This document shows, one piece after another, positions 16,349 through 25,440 of a stretch of DNA of 27,532 nt. Position 1 is the first letter of the stretch. Each line of letters starts with the position of its first letter. This DNA comes from Aliivibrio_A kagoshimensis. GTDB lineage: Bacteria; Pseudomonadota; Gammaproteobacteria; Enterobacterales; Vibrionaceae. Made by a program: the position numbers and the translations under genes. The stretch covers positions 1-27,532 of the forward strand of contig NZ_JAKJSQ010000054.1 of assembly GCF_050337105.1 (NCBI RefSeq), in the 5' to 3' direction. A model generated the notes under the pieces. It did no database searches, was not told where the DNA came from, and worked only from the letters and a program-made list of their open reading frames with translations.

Positions 16349-18925
16349 TTAGTTGGCTACGATGTTAAGCAGTTTGCCTGGTACATAGATGACTTTACGA
16401 ATGGCTAAACCATCAGTAAATTTGGTCACGTGCTCATCATTTAGGGCCAGCGCTTCAATTTCCTCTTTAGAAATGTCTGCAGCTACGGTTAACTTCGCAC
16501 GAAGTTTTCCGTTGACTTGAACAATGATCAGTTTTTCATCTTCAACTAACGCTTTCTCATCAGCGACGGGCCAAACGGCGCTGTCTACATCTGATTCACC
16601 TAATGCTTCCCACATTTCAAAACAAGCGTGTGGTGTCATTGGGTAAAGCATCGGAATAATGGCTTTTAGGGCTTCATCTAACAGCGCACGATCTTGAACT
16701 GACTCTTGTGGCGCTTTGGTCAGTTTATTCATCAACTCCATGATGGCAGCAATTGCGGTGTTAAATGTTTGACGGCGACCAATATCATCGCTCACTTTAG
16801 CAATAGTCTTGTGAACATCACGACGAAGTGATTTCTGACCAGCATTAAGTGACGTGGTATCAAGCGCTTCAGTTGCACCTTTTGAAGTATGAGTTTGAAC
16901 CAATTTCCATACGCGTTTAAGGAAGCGGTTAGCGCCTTCTACACCAGATTCTTGCCACTCTAATGTCATATCTGCAGGGGCAGCAAACATCATAAATAGG
17001 CGAACGGTATCAGCGCCATATTTGTCGACCATCTCTTGTGGGTCAATGCCGTTATTTTTCGACTTAGACATTTTGATCATGCCAGTGTGGGTTACAGCAT
17101 TGCCCTCATTGTCAATGGCAGAAGCGATACGACCTTTTTCGTCACGCTCAATGGTGACATCAACGGGAGATACCCATACTTTGGTGCCTTTGGCATTTTC
17201 GTAATAGAAAGCGTCAGACAGAACCATGCCTTGGCACAGTAGTTTTTTGAAAGGTTCATCGCTCTCAACCATATCTTCATCACGAAGCAGTTTATGGAAG
17301 AATCGAGCATACAGAAGGTGCATACATGCGTGTTCAATACCACCAATATACTGGTCAACAGGCAACCAATGGTTAGCGGCCTCTTTGTTTAACATCTCAT
17401 CGGCTTGAGGAGAGCAGTAACGAGCGTAATACCAAGATGACTCCATAAAGGTATCAAAAGTGTCTGTTTCTAGTAGTGCTGGCTGGCCGTTGAAAGTGGT
17501 TTTTGCCCACTCTGCATCTGCTTTAATTGGACTTGTCACGCCATCCATTACCACATCTTCTGGAAGAAGAACGGGCAGTTGATCAGCCGGTACTGTGTGC
17601 AGTTCACCATCTTCAGTGGTTAACATTGGAATCGGTGCACCCCAGTAACGTTGACGAGAAACGCCCCAATCACGTAAGCGGAAGTTAACCGTTTTTTTGC
17701 CTTTACCTTGAGCTTCAAGCGTCGACGCAATGGCATCAAATGCCGCTTGGAATTCTAATCCGTCAAACTCACCGGAATCAAATAGTACGCCTTTTTCGGT
17801 ATAGGCTTCTTCAGAGACATCCACATCACTACCGTCTGTAGGCTTGATGACCGGAACAATGTCTAAACCATATTTATTAGCGAATTCAAAATCACGTTGA
17901 TCGTGTGCAGGAACTGCCATTACAGCGCCTGTTCCGTAATCCATCAATACAAAGTTAGCCACAAAGATAGGAACTTGGCGACCATTTAGTGGATGGATTG
18001 CGTAAAGACCTGTTGCCATGCCTTTTTTCTCCATTGTTGCTAATTCAGCTTCAGCAACATTGGTGTTTTTGCATTCGTGGTTAAAAGCAGCAAGTTCAGC
18101 ATTATCCTCAGCTGCTAATGTCGCAAGAGGGTGACCAGCTGCGATAGCAACATAAGTTACGCCCATTAGGGTATCTGGGCGTGTTGTGTAGACTTCAAGT
18201 GGAGAGTCTTGACCTTCCACATCAAAAGAGAGTTCAACCCCTTCTGAGCGACCAATCCAGTTGCGCTGCATGGTTTTTACTTGCTCAGGCCAACCGTCTA
18301 AGTTGTCGATATCACGAAGCAGTTCATCAGCATACTGAGTAATGCGAATGTACCACTGAGGGATCTCTTTTTGTTCTACTGGCGTGTCACAACGCCAACA
18401 GCAACCATCTTCAACTTGTTCATTTGCTAGTACGGTTTGATCGTTAGGGCACCAGTTGACAGAAGAGGTACGCTTATAAACTAAACCTTTGTTGTATAAT
18501 TTAGTAAAGAACTCTTGTTCCCAACGATAATATTCAGGCGTACAGGTAGCGATTTCACGCTCCCAATCAAATGCAAAACCCAGTAATTTAAGCTGGTTTT
18601 TCATGTATTCGATATTTTCGTAAGTCCAAGGTGCAGGAGCCGTTTTGTTTTTGACGGCCGCATTTTCAGCGGGCAGGCCAAACGCATCCCAACCAATAGG
18701 CTGCATGACGTTTTTGCCTTGTAAACGCTGATAACGTGAAACAACATCACCGATGGTATAGTTACGAACATGACCCATGTGGAGTCGGCCACTAGGGTAA
18801 GGGAACATAGAGAGACAGTAGAACTTCTCTTTGTTAGGATCTTCGCTAACAATAAAAGTCTTATTGTCATCCCAATGTTTCTGAACTTTTTGTTCTATAT
18901 CCTGTGGATTATATTGCTCTTGCAT
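16349..18925 (-). CDS. leuS: Leucyl-tRNA synthetase
   Basis: LeuS charges tRNA-Leu and edits misacylated products. From ATG 18925 it has 858 residues (E. coli 860) and begins MQEQYNPQDIE, matching the E. coli start. Class I motifs are HMGH (49-52) and KMSKS (618-622). The CP1 editing domain lies at about 225-415 and contains the TTRPDTLMG threonine-rich block. A zinc-binding type segment CPNDQ...CCWRC is near 155-180. An open frame extends 26 codons upstream to 19003, but the likely -10 at 18993-18998 would start transcription inside it, so that extension is probably leader. It heads the long minus-strand operon. Confidence 0.96.
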   Translation of the reverse strand: MQEQYNPQDIEQKVQKHWDDNKTFIVSEDPNKEKFYCLSMFPYPSGRLHMGHVRNYTIGDVVSRYQRLQGKNVMQPIGWDAFGLPAENAAVKNKTAPAPWTYENIEYMKNQLKLLGFAFDWEREIATCTPEYYRWEQEFFTKLYNKGLVYKRTSSVNWCPNDQTVLANEQVEDGCCWRCDTPVEQKEIPQWYIRITQYADELLRDIDNLDGWPEQVKTMQRNWIGRSEGVELSFDVEGQDSPLEVYTTRPDTLMGVTYVAIAAGHPLATLAAEDNAELAAFNHECKNTNVAEAELATMEKKGMATGLYAIHPLNGRQVPIFVANFVLMDYGTGAVMAVPAHDQRDFEFANKYGLDIVPVIKPTDGSDVDVSEEAYTEKGVLFDSGEFDGLEFQAAFDAIASTLEAQGKGKKTVNFRLRDWGVSRQRYWGAPIPMLTTEDGELHTVPADQLPVLLPEDVVMDGVTSPIKADAEWAKTTFNGQPALLETDTFDTFMESSWYYARYCSPQADEMLNKEAANHWLPVDQYIGGIEHACMHLLYARFFHKLLRDEDMVESDEPFKKLLCQGMVLSDAFYYENAKGTKVWVSPVDVTIERDEKGRIASAIDNEGNAVTHTGMIKMSKSKNNGIDPQEMVDKYGADTVRLFMMFAAPADMTLEWQESGVEGANRFLKRVWKLVQTHTSKGATEALDTTSLNAGQKSLRRDVHKTIAKVSDDIGRRQTFNTAIAAIMELMNKLTKAPQESVQDRALLDEALKAIIPMLYPMTPHACFEMWEALGESDVDSAVWPVADEKALVEDEKLIIVQVNGKLRAKLTVAADISKEEIEALALNDEHVTKFTDGLAIRKVIYVPGKLLNIVAN

Positions 18926-18952
18926 CGATGATATCCGGTAATGTAATAAATC

Positions 18953-18988
18953 GAGATTTGTGAGATTTGTGAGATCGGTTAGATCAGA
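18953..18988 (-). repeat. Four tandem 9-bp units in the leuS leader
   Basis: On the plus strand the units are GAGATTTGT (18953-18961), GAGATTTGT (18962-18970), GAGATCGGT (18971-18979) and TAGATCAGA (18980-18988). The first two are identical and the others degenerate. If translated in the leuS frame they would encode a repeated Thr-Asp/Asn-Leu tripeptide. Confidence 0.8.
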
Positions 18989-18992
18989 CAAG

Positions 18993-18998
18993 ATTATA
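18993..18998 (-). promoter_or_regulatory. -10 element of the leuS operon promoter
   Basis: A perfect TATAAT on the minus strand predicts a start near 18986 and a leader of about 60 bases before ATG 18925. The -35 region is poor, so the assignment rests on the -10 and its position. Confidence 0.5.
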
Positions 18999-19095
18999 TC
19001 CACATAGAATAACTAAAGGGACGATTCTCAACAATAGCGAGAAGGATTTAATTCATATTGAGAGTCGAATAGTGACAAAAAAAGGGGAACTGAGT

Positions 19096-19578
19096 ATGTC
19101 AGAGCATAAAAAAAGCTACGAAGCGCTGTTTGAGCAGATGAAAAGTGCGATTGAAAAAAGTCCCGAAGAGCTTAATAAGTGGATTTCAACCTCAGAAAAA
19201 TATGCTGAAGCTGCTAGCGATATGACAAAAGATGAGATGGCATTGATTGCCAGTTATCTAAAACGTGACCTGAAAGAGTTTGCGCGGGAGTATGAAGAGA
19301 GTAAAAAAAGCTTCCCTTCATCGCCATTTTACCAATTAACGGCGAACTCTATCTGGCAGGGCTTGCTGGAGATCACTGATAAAACCCGCATAGAGATGTT
19401 TGAGATGTTTGATGATCTTGAACATCAAGGTGTTTACCGACGTGGTGAGATGATCGGTTTAGGTGTGCTTGTGTGCGAAAAGTGCGGCCACAAAGAGGAG
19501 TATAATCATGCGAGCACCATTCAAGTCTGCGCTCAGTGTGGTGGTGAAGCATTCAATCGATTACCCCTTAAACCTTAG
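19096..19578 (+). CDS. ybeL: YbeL-like zinc-ribbon protein (DUF1451)
   Basis: From ATG 19096 the product has 160 residues, the length of E. coli YbeL. AAGGGGAA lies about 8 bases before this ATG, which is why I reject the in-frame upstream start at 19072. The first ~115 residues are charged and helical, probably coiled coil. The C-terminus is a zinc ribbon with C127, C130, C145 and C148 (CEKC, CAQC). The family's function is not established. It is transcribed away from leuS, as in E. coli, and its stop lies 11 bases from the end of the convergent lnt gene with no terminator visible between. Confidence 0.9.
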   Translation: MSEHKKSYEALFEQMKSAIEKSPEELNKWISTSEKYAEAASDMTKDEMALIASYLKRDLKEFAREYEESKKSFPSSPFYQLTANSIWQGLLEITDKTRIEMFEMFDDLEHQGVYRRGEMIGLGVLVCEKCGHKEEYNHASTIQVCAQCGGEAFNRLPLKP

Positions 19579-19589
19579 GCCGGCTGTCT

Positions 19590-21110
19590 CTATGCGGTTA
19601 TTTTATACACTCTTTGTCGCCAGAAAGCGAGGCTTAACCCGGTGATAGTCAATAGGTAGAGTGGCCAACTTCCCCATAATCGGTAAGGGGTTGTGCCCTC
19701 TGTCGGTACGACGGTAGCACGTAGTACAGCGGTTTTGAATTGAGGCAGTTGTTCGATAATGTCTCCTCGATAATCGGTCACTGCAGTAACCCCATTATTG
19801 GTGGATCGTATCAGCGGTTTACCCAGCTCAAGTGCGCGCATTCTGGCCATTTCCATGTGCTGAAGTGGTCCTATTGAATCCCCAAACCATGCATCATTTG
19901 ATAGTGTGAGAATATAGTCAGACTCATCGGTAGTGTTCTGCCTAACCTGTTCGCCGTAGACAATTTCATAACAGAGAGCGGCCACTAATTGAGCCCCATT
20001 CGCATCCACATTAGGCTGGATGTAGTCGCCTCGTTTAAAAGAGGACATCGGCAGATTAAACAGCGGAGCAATCGGTCTTAAAATGCTCTCAAAAGGAACA
20101 AATTCACCAAAAGGGAGCAGGTGGTGCTTGGAGTAACGGCTTTTAGTTTGGTAATTGTATTCACCGTCAGAGTTAACACCCAAGCTAATGATGTTATTGA
20201 AAAACTGTCCACTGGCACTTTGACCGACAATACCAGTAATGATTGATGCGTTATTTAAACGTGCAGCACTGTCTGCATTGTGTAGAAATTGGGTTATGCC
20301 CCCTTCAACCGCTGGAATGGCAGCTTCTGGCCAGATAATAATATCCGCATCCCAACTTTTACGCGTTAAATCCATATACTTCATGATATTAGGCCAGCGG
20401 TACCGTGGGATCCACTTGGTAGCTTGGTCGATGTTGCCTTGAATTAAAGCAACCTCTTTGGCTCTTTCAGGTACGGGGGTTACCCAATTAGCCCACTGCA
20501 GAGAGAGGCTGACGAGCATCACTAGTAGTGGGGCGAGCAGCCATTTTAACTGCTTTTGTAATAGCGCATATACCAGAGTGCCACTGATCAGTACTGAAAG
20601 CAGTGTCATTGCTTCCACACCAAAAACCGGAGCTAAGGAGGCTAAGGGGCCATCTATCTGGCTGTAACCGAGCCATAACCAAGGGAAGCCAGTAAATAAC
20701 CAACCACGTAGCCAATCTATCGTGACCCATAACAGCGGTGCAGCAATAATAAATTTGTGGGCACTTCTCTGCGGGAAAAACTTATTGAGCGTGAGAGCAA
20801 ATAGAGCAGGGAACAAGGATAGATAACTGACCAACAAGATCATTAACAACAAGCTCGCCGCTTTTGGTATACCGCCAAAGGTATCTATACTGATATGAAC
20901 CCAGCTAATTCCTGTACTAAATTGGCCAAATCCCCATGCAAAACCGAGAATAACCGCACGCTTTAGGGGCTGGTTTTGCAATAAATAGAATAAAACTGCA
21001 GGGGTGAAAAATGCGAGAGGCCAAATCCCATAAGGGGCAAAGGCCAAAGTGGTGAGAGCACCAGCAAAAACGGCCATAAGAGGCCGTTTGAAATTATTCA
21101 TTGTGATCAT
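19590..21110 (-). CDS. lnt: Apolipoprotein N-acyltransferase
   Basis: Lnt adds the third acyl chain to the N-terminal cysteine of lipoproteins in the inner membrane, needed for their export by the Lol system; RlpA and LptE of this window are expected clients. From ATG 21110 it has 506 residues. Six to eight membrane segments fill the first ~205 residues and the last ~25. Between them is a periplasmic nitrilase domain with the catalytic triad E262 (WPEAAIP), K328 (SRYSKHHLLPFGEF) and C380 (ALCYEIVYG). The ATG lies 4 bases after the corC stop with no ribosome binding site, so it is probably translated by coupling. ATG 21101 is an alternative. Confidence 0.95.
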   Translation of the reverse strand: MITMNNFKRPLMAVFAGALTTLAFAPYGIWPLAFFTPAVLFYLLQNQPLKRAVILGFAWGFGQFSTGISWVHISIDTFGGIPKAASLLLMILLVSYLSLFPALFALTLNKFFPQRSAHKFIIAAPLLWVTIDWLRGWLFTGFPWLWLGYSQIDGPLASLAPVFGVEAMTLLSVLISGTLVYALLQKQLKWLLAPLLVMLVSLSLQWANWVTPVPERAKEVALIQGNIDQATKWIPRYRWPNIMKYMDLTRKSWDADIIIWPEAAIPAVEGGITQFLHNADSAARLNNASIITGIVGQSASGQFFNNIISLGVNSDGEYNYQTKSRYSKHHLLPFGEFVPFESILRPIAPLFNLPMSSFKRGDYIQPNVDANGAQLVAALCYEIVYGEQVRQNTTDESDYILTLSNDAWFGDSIGPLQHMEMARMRALELGKPLIRSTNNGVTAVTDYRGDIIEQLPQFKTAVLRATVVPTEGTTPYRLWGSWPLYLLTITGLSLAFWRQRVYKITA

Positions 21111-21114
21111 TGGT

Positions 21115-21987
21115 TTACGTCGGTTCAATAACGGTCGGAGTGTTTTCTGGTACCGTGACCTGAAGTTGAACAATACGACGGTTATCTGCTGAAGTTACTT
21201 TAAAATTGAAGCCACTTAATTCAATGGTTTCACCGCTGTCAGGAAGGTGGCCAAAACTGGTTAATACCATGCCGCCAACCGTGTCAATTTCATCATCACT
21301 GAAGTTAGTAGAGAAGGCTTCATTAAAGCTCTCAATTGTGGTCAGGGCTTTAATAGAGAAGGTATGTTTACTTAATTTTCTGATCTCTTGTTCGTCATCA
21401 TCGTCGAACTCATCTTCAATTTCGCCAACAATCTCTTCGAGAATATCTTCGATAGTGATTAAGCCTGAAACGCCACCAAATTCATCAACAACGATCGCCA
21501 TGTGATAGCGCTCTTGACGAAACTCTTTAAGCAGTTTGTCGACGCGCTTACTTTCAGGGACCACAACCGCTGGACGTAGTACTTTCTCAATGTCAAAAGG
21601 TTCGCAGTCGGAGCCGAGGTAACGGATGAGATCTTTGGCCAGTAGAATGCCTTCTACATGGTCTTTATCTTCACTGATAACAGGGTAGCGCGAGTGAGAG
21701 GCATCAATGATGGTGGTGATTAAAGTGTCAAAATCTTCAGTTCTTTCCACCGTGACCATCTGCGAACGCGGTAACATGATGTCACGAACTCGCATCTCTG
21801 ATATTTCAATCACTCCTTCGAGCATATCTCGAGTATCGTGATCTATCAGGTCGTTCTCTTCTGAATCTCTAAATACATCAACAAGCTCTTGACGATCTTT
21901 AGGTTCTGATTGAAACAGTTGTGCAACACGTCCTAATAAGGACTTCCGACTCGGACCATCAGAATTTTGTGAGTTTTCTTCGTTCAT
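21115..21987 (-). CDS. corC: CorC/YbeX CBS-domain protein (magnesium and cobalt efflux family)
   Basis: The 290-residue soluble protein has two CBS domains (about 65-125 and 130-190) and a C-terminal CorC_HlyC transporter-associated domain (about 205-285). An acidic linker with EDEFDDDDEQE lies near 190-200. The family was linked to Mg/Co efflux with CorA. Its regular place beside ybeY and ybeZ, and work on E. coli YbeX, suggest a role in ribosome metabolism tied to Mg. It lies in the ybeZ-ybeY-corC-lnt operon, 60 bases after ybeY. Confidence 0.93.
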   Translation of the reverse strand: MNEENSQNSDGPSRKSLLGRVAQLFQSEPKDRQELVDVFRDSEENDLIDHDTRDMLEGVIEISEMRVRDIMLPRSQMVTVERTEDFDTLITTIIDASHSRYPVISEDKDHVEGILLAKDLIRYLGSDCEPFDIEKVLRPAVVVPESKRVDKLLKEFRQERYHMAIVVDEFGGVSGLITIEDILEEIVGEIEDEFDDDDEQEIRKLSKHTFSIKALTTIESFNEAFSTNFSDDEIDTVGGMVLTSFGHLPDSGETIELSGFNFKVTSADNRRIVQLQVTVPENTPTVIEPT

Positions 21988-22047
21988 TTTTTCTCTGTAT
22001 CAGTGGGTAAACATAATGAAAAGTGGCGTATTAAATAAGCGTGTAGC

Positions 22048-22512
22048 TTACTCTTTTTCAGACAAGTATGGGTCTGGAAAATTCATTTTTATCATGATCT
22101 CCGTCTCCAAACTTTCCATCTCTTCAGCTTCTTCATCTTCTATATGATCATAACCTAGCAGATGAAGTGAGCCATGTACAACCATATGAGCCCAATGTGC
22201 TGCTAAGCTTTTGTTTTGTTGCTCTGCTTCTTGTTCAACCACTTGGCGACAGATGATGAGATCGCCTAACAGATCGATCTCAATACCTGGTGGCACATCA
22301 AAAGGGAAAGACAACACATTGGTTGGTTTTTCCTTGCCACGATAATCAAAATTGAGCTGCTGACTCTCTGTCTCATCCACAATTCGAATTGTCACCTCTG
22401 CTTGTGGTTGAAACAGGGAGACAGTCGTGCTTAACCATAACTGAAAGTCACTCTCTGTTGGTAGCCCTTCACTGTTTTGGCTAGCAATTTGTAGATCTAA
22501 TTCAATGCTCAT
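22048..22512 (-). CDS. ybeY: Endoribonuclease YbeY
   Basis: YbeY is a metal-dependent single-strand endoribonuclease involved in 16S rRNA 3' end maturation and 70S quality control. The 154 residues (E. coli 155) contain the zinc-binding motif HGSLHLLGYDH at 113-123, with H113, H117 and H123. The stretch GKEKPTNVLSFPF (59-71) is also conserved. Its ATG overlaps the ybeZ stop by one base, so it is coupled to ybeZ. Confidence 0.96.
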   Translation of the reverse strand: MSIELDLQIASQNSEGLPTESDFQLWLSTTVSLFQPQAEVTIRIVDETESQQLNFDYRGKEKPTNVLSFPFDVPPGIEIDLLGDLIICRQVVEQEAEQQNKSLAAHWAHMVVHGSLHLLGYDHIEDEEAEEMESLETEIMIKMNFPDPYLSEKE

Positions 22513-23597
22513 TACAGCTCTCTATTTTGTTGGGCAATCGTCGCGTTGAGTGCTTTGTTTTCTTGCTCTTCACGGCGTTTCGTCTCAATAGCTTTTTTAT
22601 CGATTTGATCTTGTCTTTCCCACTTCTCGTAAGCATTTACAATACGAGCAACCACAGGGTGGCGTACTACGTCATCGGCAAGGAAGAAGTTAAAGCTGAT
22701 TTCATCCACTTCAGACAGCACTTCAACGGCGTGTCGAAGACCTGACTTGGTATGCCGTGGTAGATCTATTTGAGTTACATCACCTGTGATGATGGCGCGG
22801 GAGTTGAATCCGATTCGAGTTAAAAACATCTTCATCTGTTCGACTGTGGTGTTTTGGCTCTCATCAAGGATGATAAAGGCATCGTTGAGGGTTCTACCTC
22901 GCATATACGCCAGCGGAGCAACTTCAATAACATTACGTTCGATAAGCTTTTCAACGCGCTCAAAACCAAGCATTTCAAACAAAGCATCGTATAAAGGGCG
23001 TAAGTAAGGGTCGACCTTTTGACTTAAATCTCCAGGTAAGAACCCCAGTTTCTCACCGGCTTCAACTGCTGGACGAGTAAGTAGAATACGACGAACCTCT
23101 TGACGCTCTAGAGCATCGACAGCTGCAGCCACGGCAAGGTAAGTTTTCCCCGTACCAGCTGGACCAATACCAAAGCTAATGTCATGGGTGACCATATTAG
23201 CAAGATATTGAGCTTGATTAGGGGTCCTTGGTTTGATCACCCCTTTTTTGGTTTTGATGGTGATCTCTTTGGCGTAAGTAAAGTTATTTTGGTCGTTACT
23301 TTGCTCTAAAATACCGGACTCTTTAATGGCTAAGTGAATCGCATCTGGTTCGATATCAGGATGTTGCCCACGTACAGGAGCCGTTTCGACGTATAAGGTT
23401 TTTAGAATGTCACAAGCTGCAGAAACGGTGTGGGGCTTACCTACCACACTGAACTTGTTATCACGGTGATTGATTTCGACCCCTAAACGCCTCTCTAACT
23501 GCTTAATATTGTCATCAAATGGACCGCATAAGCTTGATAATCGACGGTTGTCTGAAGGTTCTAGGGTAAGTTCTAAAGTGGTGATTTTTATATCCAA
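22512..23597 (-). CDS. ybeZ: PhoH-like ATPase YbeZ
   Basis: YbeZ is a cytoplasmic PhoH-family NTPase, proposed to act with YbeY on RNA. The 361 residues begin with a KH-like RNA-binding region (about 1-75) and then a P-loop domain with Walker A GPAGTGKT (145-152) and Walker B FIILDESQN (241-249). The last ~25 residues are charged and probably helical. The start codon is TTG 23597 with AGAGG 5 bases upstream. The gene heads the ybeZ-ybeY-corC-lnt operon, and its promoter region holds a 12-bp inverted repeat. Confidence 0.95.
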   Translation of the reverse strand: MDIKITTLELTLEPSDNRRLSSLCGPFDDNIKQLERRLGVEINHRDNKFSVVGKPHTVSAACDILKTLYVETAPVRGQHPDIEPDAIHLAIKESGILEQSNDQNNFTYAKEITIKTKKGVIKPRTPNQAQYLANMVTHDISFGIGPAGTGKTYLAVAAAVDALERQEVRRILLTRPAVEAGEKLGFLPGDLSQKVDPYLRPLYDALFEMLGFERVEKLIERNVIEVAPLAYMRGRTLNDAFIILDESQNTTVEQMKMFLTRIGFNSRAIITGDVTQIDLPRHTKSGLRHAVEVLSEVDEISFNFFLADDVVRHPVVARIVNAYEKWERQDQIDKKAIETKRREEQENKALNATIAQQNREL

Positions 23598-23674
23598 GAG
23601 TGCCTCTCAAAGTGACTTCTTACAAATAGCAGGAATCATATCACTCAATGTTAGATGATAAAATTGAGTTGAAA

Positions 23675-23727
23675 AGTTGGTTGTTAATCTATCAGTAAAT
23701 AGAAATATACTTTTATAACAACCAACT
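23675..23727. repeat. 12-bp perfect inverted repeat between miaB and ybeZ
   Basis: AGTTGGTTGTTA (23675-23686) and TAACAACCAACT (23716-23727) are exact complements 29 bases apart. On the minus strand the second arm is followed by only four T residues, so it may be a weak terminator for miaB or an operator or leader element for ybeZ. Confidence 0.7.
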
Positions 23728-23774
23728 ATGAGGTAAATCAAGCGCTTTTTAGCGAGAGAGGATAAGAGATGATG

Positions 23775-25199
23775 TTATGGCGTAAAAGAGGCGACACCTA
23801 GATCATCTTCTTTACGAGTTTTATTCATCACTTCTGTAGGCGAAACCGCAATACGCAGATTCATATCTGCTTCAGTGCGTATCAGCTCTCCACGCAAAGA
23901 GTTTGGCAGCGCTTCGGTAATTTTAACGTCAACAAACTGTCCTATAAGGTCTGCATTACCTTCAAAATTAACGGTACGGCTATTTTCTGTTTTACCGCGT
24001 AATTCCATTAAGCTCTTACGAGATGGACCTTCAACTAAAATGCGTTGTTCTGTCCCTAACATCTGACGTGAGTACCGCATCGCTTGTGAGTTGATCACTT
24101 GCTGCAACTCGTAAAGACGCTCTTTTTTGGTCTCTTCACTTAAGTCGCATGGGTAATCTGCCGCTGGCGTGCCTGGGCGAGGCGAGAAAATAAAGCTGTA
24201 ACTCATGTCGAAATCAACATCTTTAATCAGTTTCATGGTGGCGGCAAAGTCTTGCTCTGTTTCACCAGGGAAAGCAACGATAAAATCTGAACTGATTTGA
24301 ATGCCAGGACGCGCTTTACGTAGCTTACGAATAATGGATTTGTATTCGATAGCGGTATGCGGGCGCTTCATCATGGTTAAAATTCGGTCAGAACCACTTT
24401 GAACGGGTAGGTGTAAGAAGGTCACTAATTCAGGCGTATCTTCATATACGGCAACAATGTCATCCGTAAACTCGATAGGGTGACTGGTAGTAAAACGAAT
24501 GCGGTCAATACCATCAATGCTGGCAACTAGACGAAGCAGTTCAGCAAAGGTACAGTCGTCACCGTCATGAGTATCGCCACGGTAAGCGTTCACATTTTGG
24601 CCAAGTAAATTTACTTCTCGAACGCCTTGATCCGCCAATTGAGCGATTTCAAAGAGCACGTCATCAAGTGGACGGCTAACCTCTTCACCACGGGTATAAG
24701 GCACCACGCAGTAAGTACAATATTTTGAGCAACCTTCCATAATCGAAACAAAGGCAGAAGGACCATCCGCTTTTGGTTCTGGTAAGTTGTCAAATTTCTC
24801 TATCTCAGGAAAAGAGATGTCCATAACGGGGGCATCTTTACTTTGAGATTGACGGATCATTTCAGGCAGACGATGAAGAGTCTGAGGACCAAAAATAACA
24901 TCGACATAAGGAGCACGATGACGAATGTGTTTACCCTCTTGAGTCGCAACACAACCGCCTACACCAATAATAAGATCCGGTTTGGCATCTTTTAAGGTTT
25001 TCCAACGACCCAGCTGGTGAAACACTTTCTCTTGAGCTTTTTCACGAATAGAGCAAGTGTTAAGTAGCAGAACATCAGCTTCGGTTGGTTCTTCGGTTAG
25101 CTCGTAGCCATTTGCGGCGCCAAGCAGATCAGCCATTTTTGATGAATCGTATTCGTTCATCTGGCAGCCCCAGGTTTTGATCAGCAGTTTCTTAGCCAT
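23775..25199 (-). CDS. miaB: tRNA-2-methylthio-N6-dimethylallyladenosine synthase
   Basis: MiaB is a radical SAM methylthiotransferase that adds the 2-methylthio group to isopentenyl-A37 in tRNAs reading UNN codons. The 474 residues equal the E. coli length. An N-terminal UPF0004 domain has cluster cysteines C12, C49 and C83. The radical SAM core has C157, C161 and C164 (CSKYCTYC), and a TRAM RNA-binding domain lies at about 378-440. It is transcribed alone, divergent from ubiF, across a 241-base gap. The ribosome binding site is weak. Confidence 0.97.
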   Translation of the reverse strand: MAKKLLIKTWGCQMNEYDSSKMADLLGAANGYELTEEPTEADVLLLNTCSIREKAQEKVFHQLGRWKTLKDAKPDLIIGVGGCVATQEGKHIRHRAPYVDVIFGPQTLHRLPEMIRQSQSKDAPVMDISFPEIEKFDNLPEPKADGPSAFVSIMEGCSKYCTYCVVPYTRGEEVSRPLDDVLFEIAQLADQGVREVNLLGQNVNAYRGDTHDGDDCTFAELLRLVASIDGIDRIRFTTSHPIEFTDDIVAVYEDTPELVTFLHLPVQSGSDRILTMMKRPHTAIEYKSIIRKLRKARPGIQISSDFIVAFPGETEQDFAATMKLIKDVDFDMSYSFIFSPRPGTPAADYPCDLSEETKKERLYELQQVINSQAMRYSRQMLGTEQRILVEGPSRKSLMELRGKTENSRTVNFEGNADLIGQFVDVKITEALPNSLRGELIRTEADMNLRIAVSPTEVMNKTRKEDDLGVASFTP

Positions 25200-25440
25200 T
25201 TAACATTCGCTCGTAAATAAAGTTATCACAGTGGTACGTATCTCTAGCAGCAATTTGTGCGACTAAAAATAATAGGTCGCGTATTGTACTGCTTTCGAGG
25301 CGGTGTGACTAGGTATAGATATAACAAATCCTCATTGTTAAAAGAGCGCTTATAGCCAATTTTTCTGTTTAGCGTTTCGTATTCATGCACAAGCAGAGTA
25401 AAATGAGTGGCATAAGTCATGATTTTGATTGAGTGTGGTT

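Noticed and set aside
19072..19095. Longer start for the YbeL-like protein (eight extra residues)
   Set aside because: ATG 19096 has an ideal ribosome binding site and gives the family length. The longer start would place that site inside the coding sequence.
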